Shown: positions 36,901 to 47,700 of the stretch, in pieces
How the letters are laid out: every line of letters starts with the position of its first letter
Numbering within the stretch: position 1 is the first letter of the stretch
Assembly: GCF_910592395.1 (NCBI RefSeq)
Contig: NC_088308.1
Location: 26,241,501-26,305,500 of the forward strand
Direction of reading: 5' to 3'
Source of the DNA: Lineus longissimus
Lineage: Eukaryota; Nemertea; Pilidiophora; Heteronemertea; Lineidae
DNA: 64,000 nucleotides
Notes under the pieces: model-generated
Seen by the model: the letters and a program-made list of their open reading frames with translations, nothing else
Told to the model about the DNA's origin: nothing
The model's database searches: none
Position numbers and translations under genes: made by a program

Positions 36901-39380
36901 TGTGAACACTTAATACACACAGGGTTATAAGGTACCGGTGCACAGAAATTATGACATAAAACAAGCATCACTTCTCCTGCATTTAGAGCTCAGACCTGTC
37001 ATGTTTACAAGGTACATGTACATCTTATCTAGACTTTGAAGAACCAAGAGAGTGTTTTATGCAACAAATGTATGTCATATAATGTCAACTATCAACCTTG
37101 CAATAGTTTTCCAATCTCTTGGAATCTTACCCTCTGAAAGTATCAAGTGACTTCAACCTCTGTCTGGGTTGAGCCCTTGGGTTTGGAATGATGGCTTTAT
37201 TATCTGGAGGTGCAATAGAGTGATCACTAGAGGTCAAGCTACTAGGACCACCTGGGCTCCCTAAGTCCTGAAAATATAATAAAATGATATCAAACAAAGA
37301 ATTTATGAAGATAAATCAGCGCAAGAGTGATCATTAGACAGCCAATGAGCAGTAACGTCCAACTTGAATGAAACCAGTTCTCTTGAAGGCATCACAGACG
37401 TTGTGGAGTGAGAAATGGATGATAAATCAGTGAAGACTAACATTTAAAACACTTAGCTGAGGAGCGGGACTTACATTGTTGACAAGCCTTTCTGTCTCCA
37501 TGCAGAAAAAGATATTGTAGACATAGTGGCGTCTGATGATGACCTTGAGGAGTATCCAACAGATGGCAAGCAAGATCAGGATCGCAATCGCAATGAAGAT
37601 AGCTACAGGAAAGAATAAGAGGTTTAGAAGTGAAATACATCATGAATTCTGATTCCTCTTTACAATGGGCACTTTTTGAACAGTCTCAAGTTTAACAAAG
37701 TGACCATACAAATCAAATCTTCGTTGTGACCAAAATTTGTTTTTTTAAATTGCTCATAAATCTTGGTTAGTTGTCATTTTAGTCTTAAAATCTGGTGATC
37801 ATCCAATCAATTTCAAAATTAAGATGCTATAAAAATTAATTGTTGTTTTAAATTAGGCCACCCAGGAAACTCTTTGATTGGAAGAGGATCTTTGACATCA
37901 ATCTGGGACAGGAAATTTGTGGTTCTATACGAGATACAACTGCTCTTACGTATATTGTTATCCAGAGGCTGGCCGATGGTGACGCCTACACACATGAACG
38001 TCTGTGAGTCCTCCGATGTATTTTTAGACACAAAAAACACATACTTTCCAGTTTCCATGAAATGGAACTTGTTACTAAAAAAACAACAAGATGCATTTGT
38101 AAAATACGACTGATAATTTTCCTAATTATTCCTGGAACAGGGTATGGAAATTTTGTGTGTCTTTATCAAAGGAGGCTGGGCTTATTTTCAGCATGAACTA
38201 CATTTCCACAAATATATATCTAAGCCCCTCATTTCTTAAATCCAGCAAAACAAGTGATGTGACCAGAGTTAGTCTTCTTTACTGGCAAACTTTCTCTTAT
38301 AACTATCTACAGTATAGGGCCTACTTACTAACAGATACTCTGCCAACCATATGATGCATTCTTTATCTTTATCTTCATATGAGTCAAGAAGGTTGTGTTG
38401 ACTAGAATGGAGTGGTTGCCTTCGAAGTTGGCAACTTCCATGTATTCACACTGCAAGGATACATTGAATTGGTTTACAAATACTGGCCCGTTACATTTCA
38501 ATGAATTATCAACATTGCATGATCAAAAGCATGACTTAGTCTTGAGGAGATAACTTGATCTGACAGACATGACAGATTAATTATCTGAGGCTCAGGTTTC
38601 AGATTCATAGAACATTTCAATTTTCCATACTTACTGAGTAACACTCTTCACTCCTGGTCATCACAGAAATATTTTGTAACAACTTTGATGATATTGTCAG
38701 GATTGCTGTATCTATCTTGGCCACAACCTTTGGGGAGCTACTGTCATTATGAAGATGATGCCGGAGAAACGTATCCACATGATCATCTCGTCCAGCAGCC
38801 CTAGGTTCATACTCCAGGGTGGAAGAGGATGTCTGATCTGAATAGGAGGGAAATGTAATCTTAACGGGTATTTACATCAATAATGAATAATGATGAACAA
38901 AAGATAAAGAAGCCAAAATTGATCAAGCAGTTACTTAAATACTTGCATATTCTAAGATATGTACTACTTGAGCCGGTAGGCCTACCTTAACCTTAACCGT
39001 ATGCATAAGTCAAACCGCACTAGGTCACTGTCAGTATAGTGTACATTCACACGACACAAGACAATGGACTGGACGTATTTTCACATCCGACACACAGTAG
39101 GGGCTAGGGCTAGTGTAGACCTTGTGTATGAATATGATAGTATCTATCATTTATTCTTAAATTCTATGTTCAGTACCATTACCAAAGTATGAAAATGATG
39201 ACTTTTGTGTTGATTTTGTCAACCAGTTGGGAAATCAATAAACACGGCAATAGCTTCTGAAGGTGAATAAACATATACAAAACAAAATAACAATCAATTC
39301 CATCTGATCAACATACCAAGTGTATTTATTACTGTCAAAATCAAAATCAAAATCACTTTCCTGTTTGTGAACATCTCCAT
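33901..39380 (-). CDS. HGSNAT: Heparan-alpha-glucosaminide N-acetyltransferase, complete
   Basis: This enzyme carries the acetyl group of cytosolic acetyl-CoA across the lysosomal membrane onto the terminal glucosamine of heparan sulfate. Fourteen coding exons, all phase-consistent: 39317-39380, 38635-38837, 38329-38450, 37950-38074, 37475-37602, 37131-37267, 36779-36886, 36509-36657, 36103-36215, 35821-35942, 35306-35519, 34837-34982, 34414-34526, 33901-34076. They sum to 1920 nt, 639 aa, close to the human length. A hydrophobic signal-like start ([13 protein letters not shown]) precedes a lumenal domain with several N-x-S/T sites, then membrane segments from about residue 172. Hallmarks are [26 protein letters not shown] with the likely catalytic His281 (human His269), [21 protein letters not shown] and [17 protein letters not shown], and [14 protein letters not shown]. 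The start ATG is the first in frame before the signal-like segment. It diverges from MINPP1. Confidence 0.95.
34102..34141 (-). repeat. 10 bp tandem repeat just upstream of the last HGSNAT exon
   Basis: Read on the gene strand, this is CTCTAACTACT repeated about four times. It lies 25-64 nt before the acceptor of exon 14 (AG at 34077-34078). Each unit carries a CTAAC that resembles the branch-point consensus. Confidence 0.7.
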
Positions 39381-39857
39381 TTTGTACGTTCATGTAAGAG
39401 ATCATGTGACTTTTTAAAGTTGCCCAGTTCAGTTTGTTTCCAATAGGTGGCAGAAGTGAACAAAAAAGCTGACTGCTCTTTCATGAATTTTCTGTTGAAT
39501 TTTAGTCATTATTTCCATTACGGGACGAAATCAATCAATCTGATACTTGTCAATAGTAAGATATAGTTTTATTCAATAAATCGACTTAAAAGATTTAATG
39601 TTTGGTTTGCTAGATTCCTGTGAAAATGCAATTCGAATGTGGTGACATTTAAGAGGAGTGTTAGTCTGGAGTGTGTGTATTGGCCTAGGCCTATTGCAGC
39701 TGCTGTTGGCTCATTGGCTGAGCCTGATGGCAGTGATGCCACCACTGCACTGTAAGTGATGTACAGTCAACATGTAAGTATGTGCAAATACATTGATTTC
39801 AAATTGTCTTTGCAGATATTGTTACACTTCATCAGTGATTGCCATAAACTGAAGAAG
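39381..39857. promoter_or_regulatory. Shared head-to-head promoter region of HGSNAT and MINPP1
   Basis: Only 477 bp separate the two divergent start codons, so both promoters and 5' UTRs must fit here unless upstream non-coding exons lie further away. A donor-like gtaagt at 39750 and an acceptor-like tctttgcag ending at 39815 would allow a small 5' UTR intron for MINPP1. No TATA box was identified with confidence. Confidence 0.6.
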
Positions 39858-42035
39858 ATGTTCTTTCTGTCAAGTATACACTCCGAGTTGGTGGCACTGA
39901 GATGGATTCTCATCTCATCACTGACTTTATTCCACACAACACAAGGGTTAGAGAATGGGTTTTCATTGATGGCAACAAAGACTACATATGAGAATGTTCT
40001 GAGGGAAAATTTCCCGACAGGGGACACCTTGAAAGGCTCTTATCATGGGGAGCCATGGAAAAAACTGTGTCATCCAATCCACTATAGTTTGACAGCTCGG
40101 CACGGGAATCGCTATCCAAGTAAATCGAACTTTCGAGTGATGCAGCAGTTTGTGGATGAAATTCGGGACAAAGTGAATGAGAAATATGACTTCATACGGA
40201 AATGGGAGTTGCCTTACTCGCTTGATCAGGTTAAGCTGTTGACTCGTACGGGTTGGACAGATATGGAAGAGATGGGGAAGAGGATGGGATGGCGCTGGCA
40301 TTTAATATATCACGAGGAGATGGAGGACAGGAAAGACGAAGACGATTACGACGAACACAAACGCTACAATCTTGATGTGAAATTCGTCAGCAGTGATATA
40401 CAGCGATCTCTAGAAAGCGCGAGAGCATTTATCAAGGGCTTCAAAACTGCTCTGCATAGACCAAAAGATGAGAAGATACCAATTACTACAGATAATAGAC
40501 TGATGAGATATTTTGACGAGTGCGAACGCTATGTGCACATGGTGGATCAGAATAAGACGGCACTTTATGAGTATTACAAGTATACGAGCGGACCTGAGAT
40601 GGCGGCCATTGCTGAGAAGCTGAAGAAGAAGCTTGGTCTGGAGAAGTACGAAACCATGCTTGACGAAGGTATGGAGTTGATAGATGACAATTATCGAGTA
40701 CTATGTTGCATGTAAAACACAGATTGGTCCATTGTTCCAAGAAGTAGGGAGTAGTTAAAACCTACTGACCGAATCATTCATAAGAAAGCTTTCGGTGACA
40801 ACTTTCTGATGGTACTATTTGTGTCATTAGGGGTAACATGTTTTTATAATTTTTTTCAAAATGATCTAACTCCACTGTTATTTTGTCGCTGCAGAGACAA
40901 AGAATATTGTGTGGCACATCTTTGTGACGTGCGGTGCAGAAACCACCCTGAATGGTGAGAAGTCCAAATGGTGTGATCTCTTGGATGATGATGATGGCCT
41001 CATCCTAGAATATAGATCTGACATCAAGGTAAGCCAGTGTCTGTTTGGCTTATGATTTCATTGCTGTGGTATGCGCAGTTGGCCGTGTCCAGTGGCAGCC
41101 TTATCCTTAAATTTACAGGGACTGGCCATGTTAATGTCTACAATGTAAAAACTGTAATTTGATAAGAGTTTAGTTGACAAGACAATTTGTATTGTTGTCA
41201 GGTCGAGCTGTTTTTTAATGTTTTATTTGAATTTGGCCTCAATTGTGTAATGAAATTTCATGAAAACATCTTCATTCTCTTTGCAGCATTACTGGAAGAA
41301 TGCCTATGGGTATCCAATCAACTCTTTCCAAAGCTGTCTACTGAGCAAGGACATTTTCTACCACTTAGACTTGGCAGTTATTGGGAGAAGTATGAAGAGA
41401 GAGTAAGTTGACTATGAATAAAATTGTTTGCACTTGAAATTGACAACTGTGTGTGACTTGTCCCAAAAAAGAATGGAAATTTTAAAGATAATCATAAAAG
41501 CACTTGAAATTGCTAGCACATAGCTTGAGTTCCAGAACAATTACAGTGCATTCATCCTTTCACTCTTCTGTTTTGTATTTTCAGGTATCATCGCGGCGTA
41601 TTCAGATTTGGCCACGCAGAAACCTTGTACCCACTGTATGCTGCCATGGGTCTCTTCAATGTCTCTGACCCTATCAAGGCACATAACTTTGACCAAATGA
41701 AGAACAGAGCATTCCGTGGAAGCAGGATTAACCCCTTTTCTGCCAATATTGCATTTGTTTTATACGACTGTGATAATTCACGCGATGCAATGGATCTTCA
41801 TAGATTCACAGATAAAGATCTCCAAAGTCTGCCTGAACATTTTGAAAAGTTTATGATCCAGGTTTTGCTGAATGAAAAACCAGTTACTTTACCTGTTTGT
41901 GAACATGAACTTTGTCCATATTCTTTGGTGAAAAGACATTATCGCCATCTGGTTGATTTGTGCAATTTTGAAGAAATGTGTCGTATGCCAAAGCCTCCCA
42001 AAGAAAATGAAAACATTTTCAAAGATGAGCTTTGA
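39858..42035 (+). CDS. MINPP1: Multiple inositol polyphosphate phosphatase 1, complete
   Basis: A histidine acid phosphatase that removes phosphates from inositol hexakis- and pentakisphosphate in the ER and secretory lumen. Four coding exons: 39858-40668, 40895-41028, 41287-41402, 41585-42035 (phases 1, 0, 2), giving 503 aa against 487 in human. The start chosen is the ATG before a hydrophobic signal segment (about residues 12-27). An earlier in-frame ATG at 39756 would need read-through of an acceptor-like site at 39815. The catalytic motif RHGNRYP is at residues 81-87 and the proton-donor motif HAE at 364-366. [22 protein letters not shown] and the final KDEL (500-503) also match the family. 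The donor at 40669 (gaag|gtatgg) was preferred to a later one because only it keeps frame with exon 2. It diverges from HGSNAT and converges on the IKK gene. Confidence 0.95.
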
Positions 42036-42095
42036 GGTTATTATGCTATAACTGCCACATATCAAGGGTGTACCAAATCCTATGTTAATTAATTG

Positions 42096-42101
42096 AATAA
42101 A
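42096..42101 (+). terminator. Polyadenylation signal of MINPP1
   Basis: AATAAA lies 60 bp after the MINPP1 stop codon. Confidence 0.7.
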
Positions 42102-42567
42102 TGCATAAATATTTGTTATCCAAAGCCTTCTTTTCTTAATGGGAGGAGAGGGGCATTTGGAAAACCAGCTGGACTGTTCTGTAAAACAAGCTGGCAGACG
42201 GATGAGAGAATCTTCTCATTGGATGGAAATTCATACTAGGATGTCAATTGGGCTGAAACAATTGAACACTGACACTGGATGGGTTTTTGTCTGGCAATGT
42301 CCTCTGGTGTCTGATGTAGAGGGATGTCCGCGTGGCCCTCCTTATTTAAAAAAGATCATAGAAATTGACCATGATTTCTGGTCAATTGATTCTTGACCTG
42401 CATCGCATTACTGTAAACAGCCAAATTCCCTTGGCAGACCCCTGTGAGCAGAACGTCCTCTCAAAGGATATTGATTTTGGTCCAAATTCACCATTTCCAT
42501 TCAGGATGACCTCTGTATTCAAGACCAGTCTTTATTAGGTCAAAATTTGTCAATCCCAAGGGTGTCC

Positions 42568-43124
42568 TTAACACATTCAGCGCCGAACCACGTAGATCTA
42601 CTAGGCCCAAATCCCCCCTTGAGCTGGTTATCGGAGTCTCATGGACTTCATGAAATAACTACGCCATCGCCATCTTCAGGGAAAAGTAGGAACTGAAAAG
42701 ACCAAACTAATCCCAAGGGTCTTTTAAGTTCATACCTTTCCCTGAAGATGGCGATGGCGTAGTTCTTTCATGAAGTCCACGAGACTCCGATAACCAGCTC
42801 AAAGAGGGAGGATTTGGTCCAAGCAGATCAACGTCTTCGGCGCTGAAGGTGTTAAGGACGCCAAACCACTGAATAACAAAATAAAGCTGTTCCAACACTG
42901 GGAATTTCAAGGGGGGGGGGGGGGGGGGGGGGGTTAGAAAAGGGGGTCATTTTGGTTATTTTTCAACCAAAAAATAAAGGAGTGTAGCTAACATAACTCT
43001 ATTGATTCAATAAGACCTGGTCTTGGAGAATTAGTTACTGCAAAAGACCTTATGCAGCCATCTCTTATACTTTTTTTTATGGGGGTCCGAAAAGGGGGTG
43101 AAACACCGGCGCTGAATGTGTTAA
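42568..43124. mobile_element. TTAA-flanked MITE, copy 2, rearranged
   Basis: Outer TTAA sites are at 42568-42571 and 43121-43124, with ends CACATTCAGCGCCG and CGGCGCTGAATGTG. The first ~120 bp (42568-42690) is repeated in inverted orientation at about 42720-42855, ending in a third TTAA at 42852-42855. Then the normal interior resumes (CCAAACCACTGAATAAC), followed by a run of 23 G at 42911-42933 and the normal right end. It therefore looks like one copy with an inserted or folded-back partial copy. Confidence 0.7.
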
Positions 43125-43335
43125 TACAGAGATCCAGTGTGAAAATACTGGTTTGGGTGGAATCTTGTTAGCCTCTACATTGTACATGTTTGATGGAAAA
43201 TTTCAATATTCCTCAAAATGGGGCTTTCAAAACCGCACATGTCAAGATTAAAATGTACTAAGTCAACACATCTGTATTTCAAAATGCATTTAGTTGCATA
43301 TATTATCAAATATTCACATGCTTTTCTAATGATTA

Positions 43336-43567
43336 TATACGAACAGACTGGTTGCTGTCACAACCTAGGTGGTACATAGTTCCACATTTAGCCCCCTGGA
43401 CAGAAATAGAAGCCAGTATATACCATCAAAGTCTGAAGGATAATCATACATTGAGGGAACAAGTAATGGCCATTGTCGGAAATATCACTGCGGCCAGGAA
43501 AACTAACAATGACGAGTACCTTATGGTTGCCATAGGAACCAAGTCTTCATGTAACAATGGTTTTTGA
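43336..43567 (+). CDS. Possible orphan exon or short ORF, unrecognised
   Basis: An open frame of about 76 codons ends in TGA. It includes PRWYIVPHLAPWTEIEASIY and VMAIVGNITAARKTN. The composition is protein-like, but there is no strong acceptor at its left edge and no partner exon. It lies between the MINPP1 poly(A) signal and the IKK 3' end. It may be a remnant or chance. Confidence 0.22.
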
Positions 43568-44133
43568 AGCCGACGCTTAGCTTTCACGAGTGACCTTTTC
43601 ACTGGTCATAAAGCTCAACTAAACCTCTTTGAGGAAAGGGTGGTGTATGACATATTGAATGTCACTGCTTAATTTTTACACATTATCAAAGAAAACACAC
43701 AAACTACAAATACTCTGCCACAAGCACTCTTCAGCGGAATATGAACGCTCATGGCAGCATTATATTACACTAGGATTTAGTAAAATCAGAAGTTAGTGCA
43801 AGTGGTACATTGATATTCACATGTTATTGGGCTGAAGTTGAGCACATTGCCATTGGAGAACAAAAGGTTAGAAAAACACATTCAAGCCTAAAGCCTAATT
43901 ATGTCCCTCACTCACTTCATGCGAAGTACAATTTAACAAGGCTAATGGACCATTCTTTACAGGAATTCAACAATCAATAACAATTCACAACAAACATCTC
44001 AACAACTGAGCAAGATACACAGATAGCACCTTTAGATAACTTCAAATTCAAATCCAACTGTTGACCCAATTAAGCAAGACAGGATTGCATTGACATACAC
44101 AACCGGCAGCAAATTGGCACAGATAATTTCTGA

Positions 44134-44271
44134 CAAGACACATTGGGTGATATGAATAAAGACTAGTAAATGCTTTTACTTCTGTTTTGAAGAGAAAGGC
44201 CTGTGTAAATGTACATGGAGTTTTCAGCAAAAGCATTTGCTAGTCTTTATTCATATCACCCATTGTCTTGG
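44134..44271. repeat. Near-perfect palindrome downstream of the IKK gene
   Basis: Two arms of about 45 bp (44134-44180 and 44226-44271) carry TGGGTGATATGAATAAAGAC and its inverse, with a loop of about 45 bp. Each arm holds an AATAAA, one per strand. It may be a tiny MITE. It lies about 455 bp past the IKK stop, within a possible extended 3' UTR. Confidence 0.75.
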
Positions 44272-44638
44272 ACCTGCAGTACAGAGAAACGGATACACAC
44301 GTAAGGTTTTCTAATACTTTTTCCACTTGATGACCATACACATACCAGAACTTATCAGCTGAACTTATTCCCCAGGAGCATCACTCACACTCACAGATGA
44401 AATAAGTAATCTGCCATGATATATGTGTCTGAAGCCATTAACAATGGAAACACTTCGAAGGAACTCCTGCACTCGAGAACAGTTTACTCAACGAGAAAGA
44501 ACACTTTCTGACAACAAGATGTCCCCATACTTCGTTTAGCCAGACTGGTTTAGCTAATAAAACACTTCACTGGCAATCATGGCACAAGGATGGTAGAAAT
44601 GGCATTATTTAAAATCGTTTTAGTGGAAACTGGCAACA

Positions 44639-44644
44639 TTTATT
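44639..44644 (-). terminator. Candidate polyadenylation signal of the IKK gene
   Basis: AATAAA on the minus strand, about 82 bp after the stop codon at 44726-44728. Confidence 0.55.
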
Positions 44645-44725
44645 TTCCATATACTCTGTAATACTATTTGTGGCTTCAACTGTAGCTTCCACCAAACAAT
44701 CCAGCCCTAAATCAGTCATGATTCA

Positions 44726-47700
44726 TCATGACTTGAGAGTTGATTCATTCATGAAAGTCTCTACGTATAAACTCGACTCTAGCTCATGCGTCTGTAAGGA
44801 TTCCAGCTGCAGTGATGCCATCATCTCACTCATCCTAGAAGAAAATAAGACATAGTTGCATCAGCAATGCCACCTATGATCAGTTCAGTTTGTTAAAGAT
44901 TCTCCTCTTCAAGACATTTCTTTAATACCTAGATTTACAGGTGTAATTTTTTCAAAAGGTATGTCTTATGCACCTATAATCACTTTTTGCTATCTTAGAC
45001 CTCATTCAAATGGAAACAAAGTGATCACTTTTTGTCTGACAAGATAAGAAACTGCTGTCCCACATCAGGAGGCTGAGACAAAGCACCATGGATCTCAAGT
45101 TAGTGGTCAAAACCTTGACACAAGGTCACTTAAGGATTTCGACCTCACCTCTGTCTGGTTACCTCATTCTCATTCAGAACGCTACTGCTCTCTTCACTCA
45201 GGGACCGTTCATTTCCCCACACCACCTGCCGTGAGTCTTGTGATGATGACATCATGTTAGAACTCGAGCTACCGGTCTCTGACCCCTGACTCGCTTGAGA
45301 AACTGACCTTGACATTGTCATCTGACTGGAGGTCATACTTGTCAAAAGGTCACCCTTCTGGAGCTGTAAAATAAGACAGAGCAAAATCAGTAATTTTAGG
45401 ATGAAAATCAACTTCAGATAATAATAATACTGCTTCTGTTGATCAACCCCAAAAGTTGGGAAACGTATTCTGTCTTCATCTAAGTCGATCAACCCCAAAA
45501 GTTGGGAAACGTATGCTGTCTTCATCTAAGTCGATCAACCCCAAAAGTTGGGAAACGTATTCTGTCTTCATCTAAGTTGATCAACCCCAAAAGTTGGGAA
45601 ACGTATTCTGTCTTCATCTAAGTTGATCAACCCCAAAAGTTGGGAAACGTATTCTGTCTTCATCTAAGTCTATCAATATCATTGGATGATATTCCAGTGA
45701 ATATGACCACAACCAGATCATAAAATAGATAAGGAACACCAATAAGATTAGGATGAGGAACACTTATAAGATTAGGATGAGGAACACTTATAAGATTAAG
45801 CTATTGTAACATCTTGCAGAAAAGAAAGAAAAAGAAAAGAAATTTGGTCAAAACACAGGATGCACAGGCATTATAAAAGGCAGAGCTATGCACTAGTGTT
45901 ATTTTAAATGTAAAATAATCTCAAAAAAGGGGTCAGTTGTATGAATCTACATTACGTTTGACTCAATATCCCAAATTGCCACAGAAGACTGAATTCAGAC
46001 TTCTCCAGTAGAAATAATCTTCCAATAACCACCCATGCTTGTAATCAGGCGCCCACCTTTCAGACCAAAACTACCAAAGCAGACTATAAAGGCATTCGGA
46101 CATTAACCAGATGTCTTACCCTGTGATGTCTTACCCGGAGTCATTGGTTACTTACAGCGATCTTCACCATCTTCCACATACTGTCCTGCCTCTGTCGCTG
46201 CGACTTCATTAACTGTTCTACGCCTTCCTCAACGCTGTTACAATCAATCTCAAGCTTCCTCAGCATTACCATAACCTCACACTTGTACTTGAACACTTTA
46301 CTGTAAGAGGAGAAGAAAGACATGGAGAAAGATGCCCTATTTCTTTGCTGATCCCTTGATTTTACTTGACAGGATAGCTGAGGCAAAAGGTGGACTTTGA
46401 ATGCAACTGCCAACAACTTACTCAATATGTCTGTATAAATCCTGAGTCAGCTTCTCGTATTGCTCGAGACAGCGCACAACAGACTCAGACATTTCCTCAT
46501 TCCTGTCCGTCATCTTCCGTCGCTCTTCTTTTGTCTTACCACCAATGAGTTGGCCATATAATCCCTGGACAGCAGCAGCTCTGAACAAGGAGAGAGGTGG
46601 AAATCAATCACAAAATATGGAAGTGGAAAAGTGAGAGCAATTCAGAACTTCCTTCTTAATGGTTATGGCACAAGGTACAAGTTCACTATATTCCAAAGTT
46701 CCCAGACCCTACTAGTTACAGCCAAGCATAAATAGGGATCAGCCTTACTTGAGAAGGTACCCTGCAATGAACCGCCATGCATCCACCATAAATCTCTGGC
46801 CTGTTTCATTGGCCCAGAGGATGCTTAGTTCACTCCTTGCCAACAGTATCATATACTTTTGATATAATTTCTGAAAAAGTACTCACAAATCATCGACTGT
46901 GTCTGTCGGTTTCGTCCTGGCAAAGGGACTCCTCTGAAGTTCCACAATCTTTGTTCTCAAGGCATTGCACTGATCTTCATGTTCTTGGCAGGTTTTGACC
47001 TGAAATCGTCATTATCACGTGAGAGAATGGAATACTGAGAGAAGGAACCAGGACTGTTACGAAATTGTCCACTTACACAGATTGATATGGTTCGAGAGTT
47101 ACCCGACTAGAACTAATCAACTTACCACATCCTCCAGACCATTCGCCTTCTCCATCATCTTTTCCCAGGCGCGTATCATATTGTCAGAGGCTGCAAATAT
47201 GAAAAGGCAACACGATCACAGATAAGCATGAAGGCAACACACCCCCTCCTTAGACATGACAAATTTGTGAAAAGGAAATAAAAAAATTTCAGTTTCTTAC
47301 AAGTGGACTGAAATGACTGAATCTAAGGCTGGATTCCTCCTTGAACTTAGCATGATATTACTCACTTATTCTAAGGCTGGATTCCTCCTTGAACTGAGCA
47401 TGATATTTCTCCATATCATACTCCTGGCTGAATTTGAAGAATTCTAGCTTGGCCGCCAGTCGATTCTTGGCAAGTTCCATCTTGTTTGCATACTTGGTGA
47501 ACACCATATTCTCTCTCAGCAGACTCAGCCTAAATTAAAACAGGAAAAGCACATGAGAGACCCTCTTCAGAAAGCCAATTAGTTACTGTCAATCTAAAGC
47601 ATAATCACTGTTCAGATAAATGTCAATCTTACAAGAAACGAATGTAGTGAATTCACAATTGTATGATCAGCTGACAAGGCAGAGCAAGTTCACCTATTCA

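Noticed and set aside
40663-40715. Read-through of the first MINPP1 exon to the TAA at 40713
   Set aside because: It would truncate the enzyme before the HAE motif. The donor at 40669 keeps frame with three further exons that match the family.
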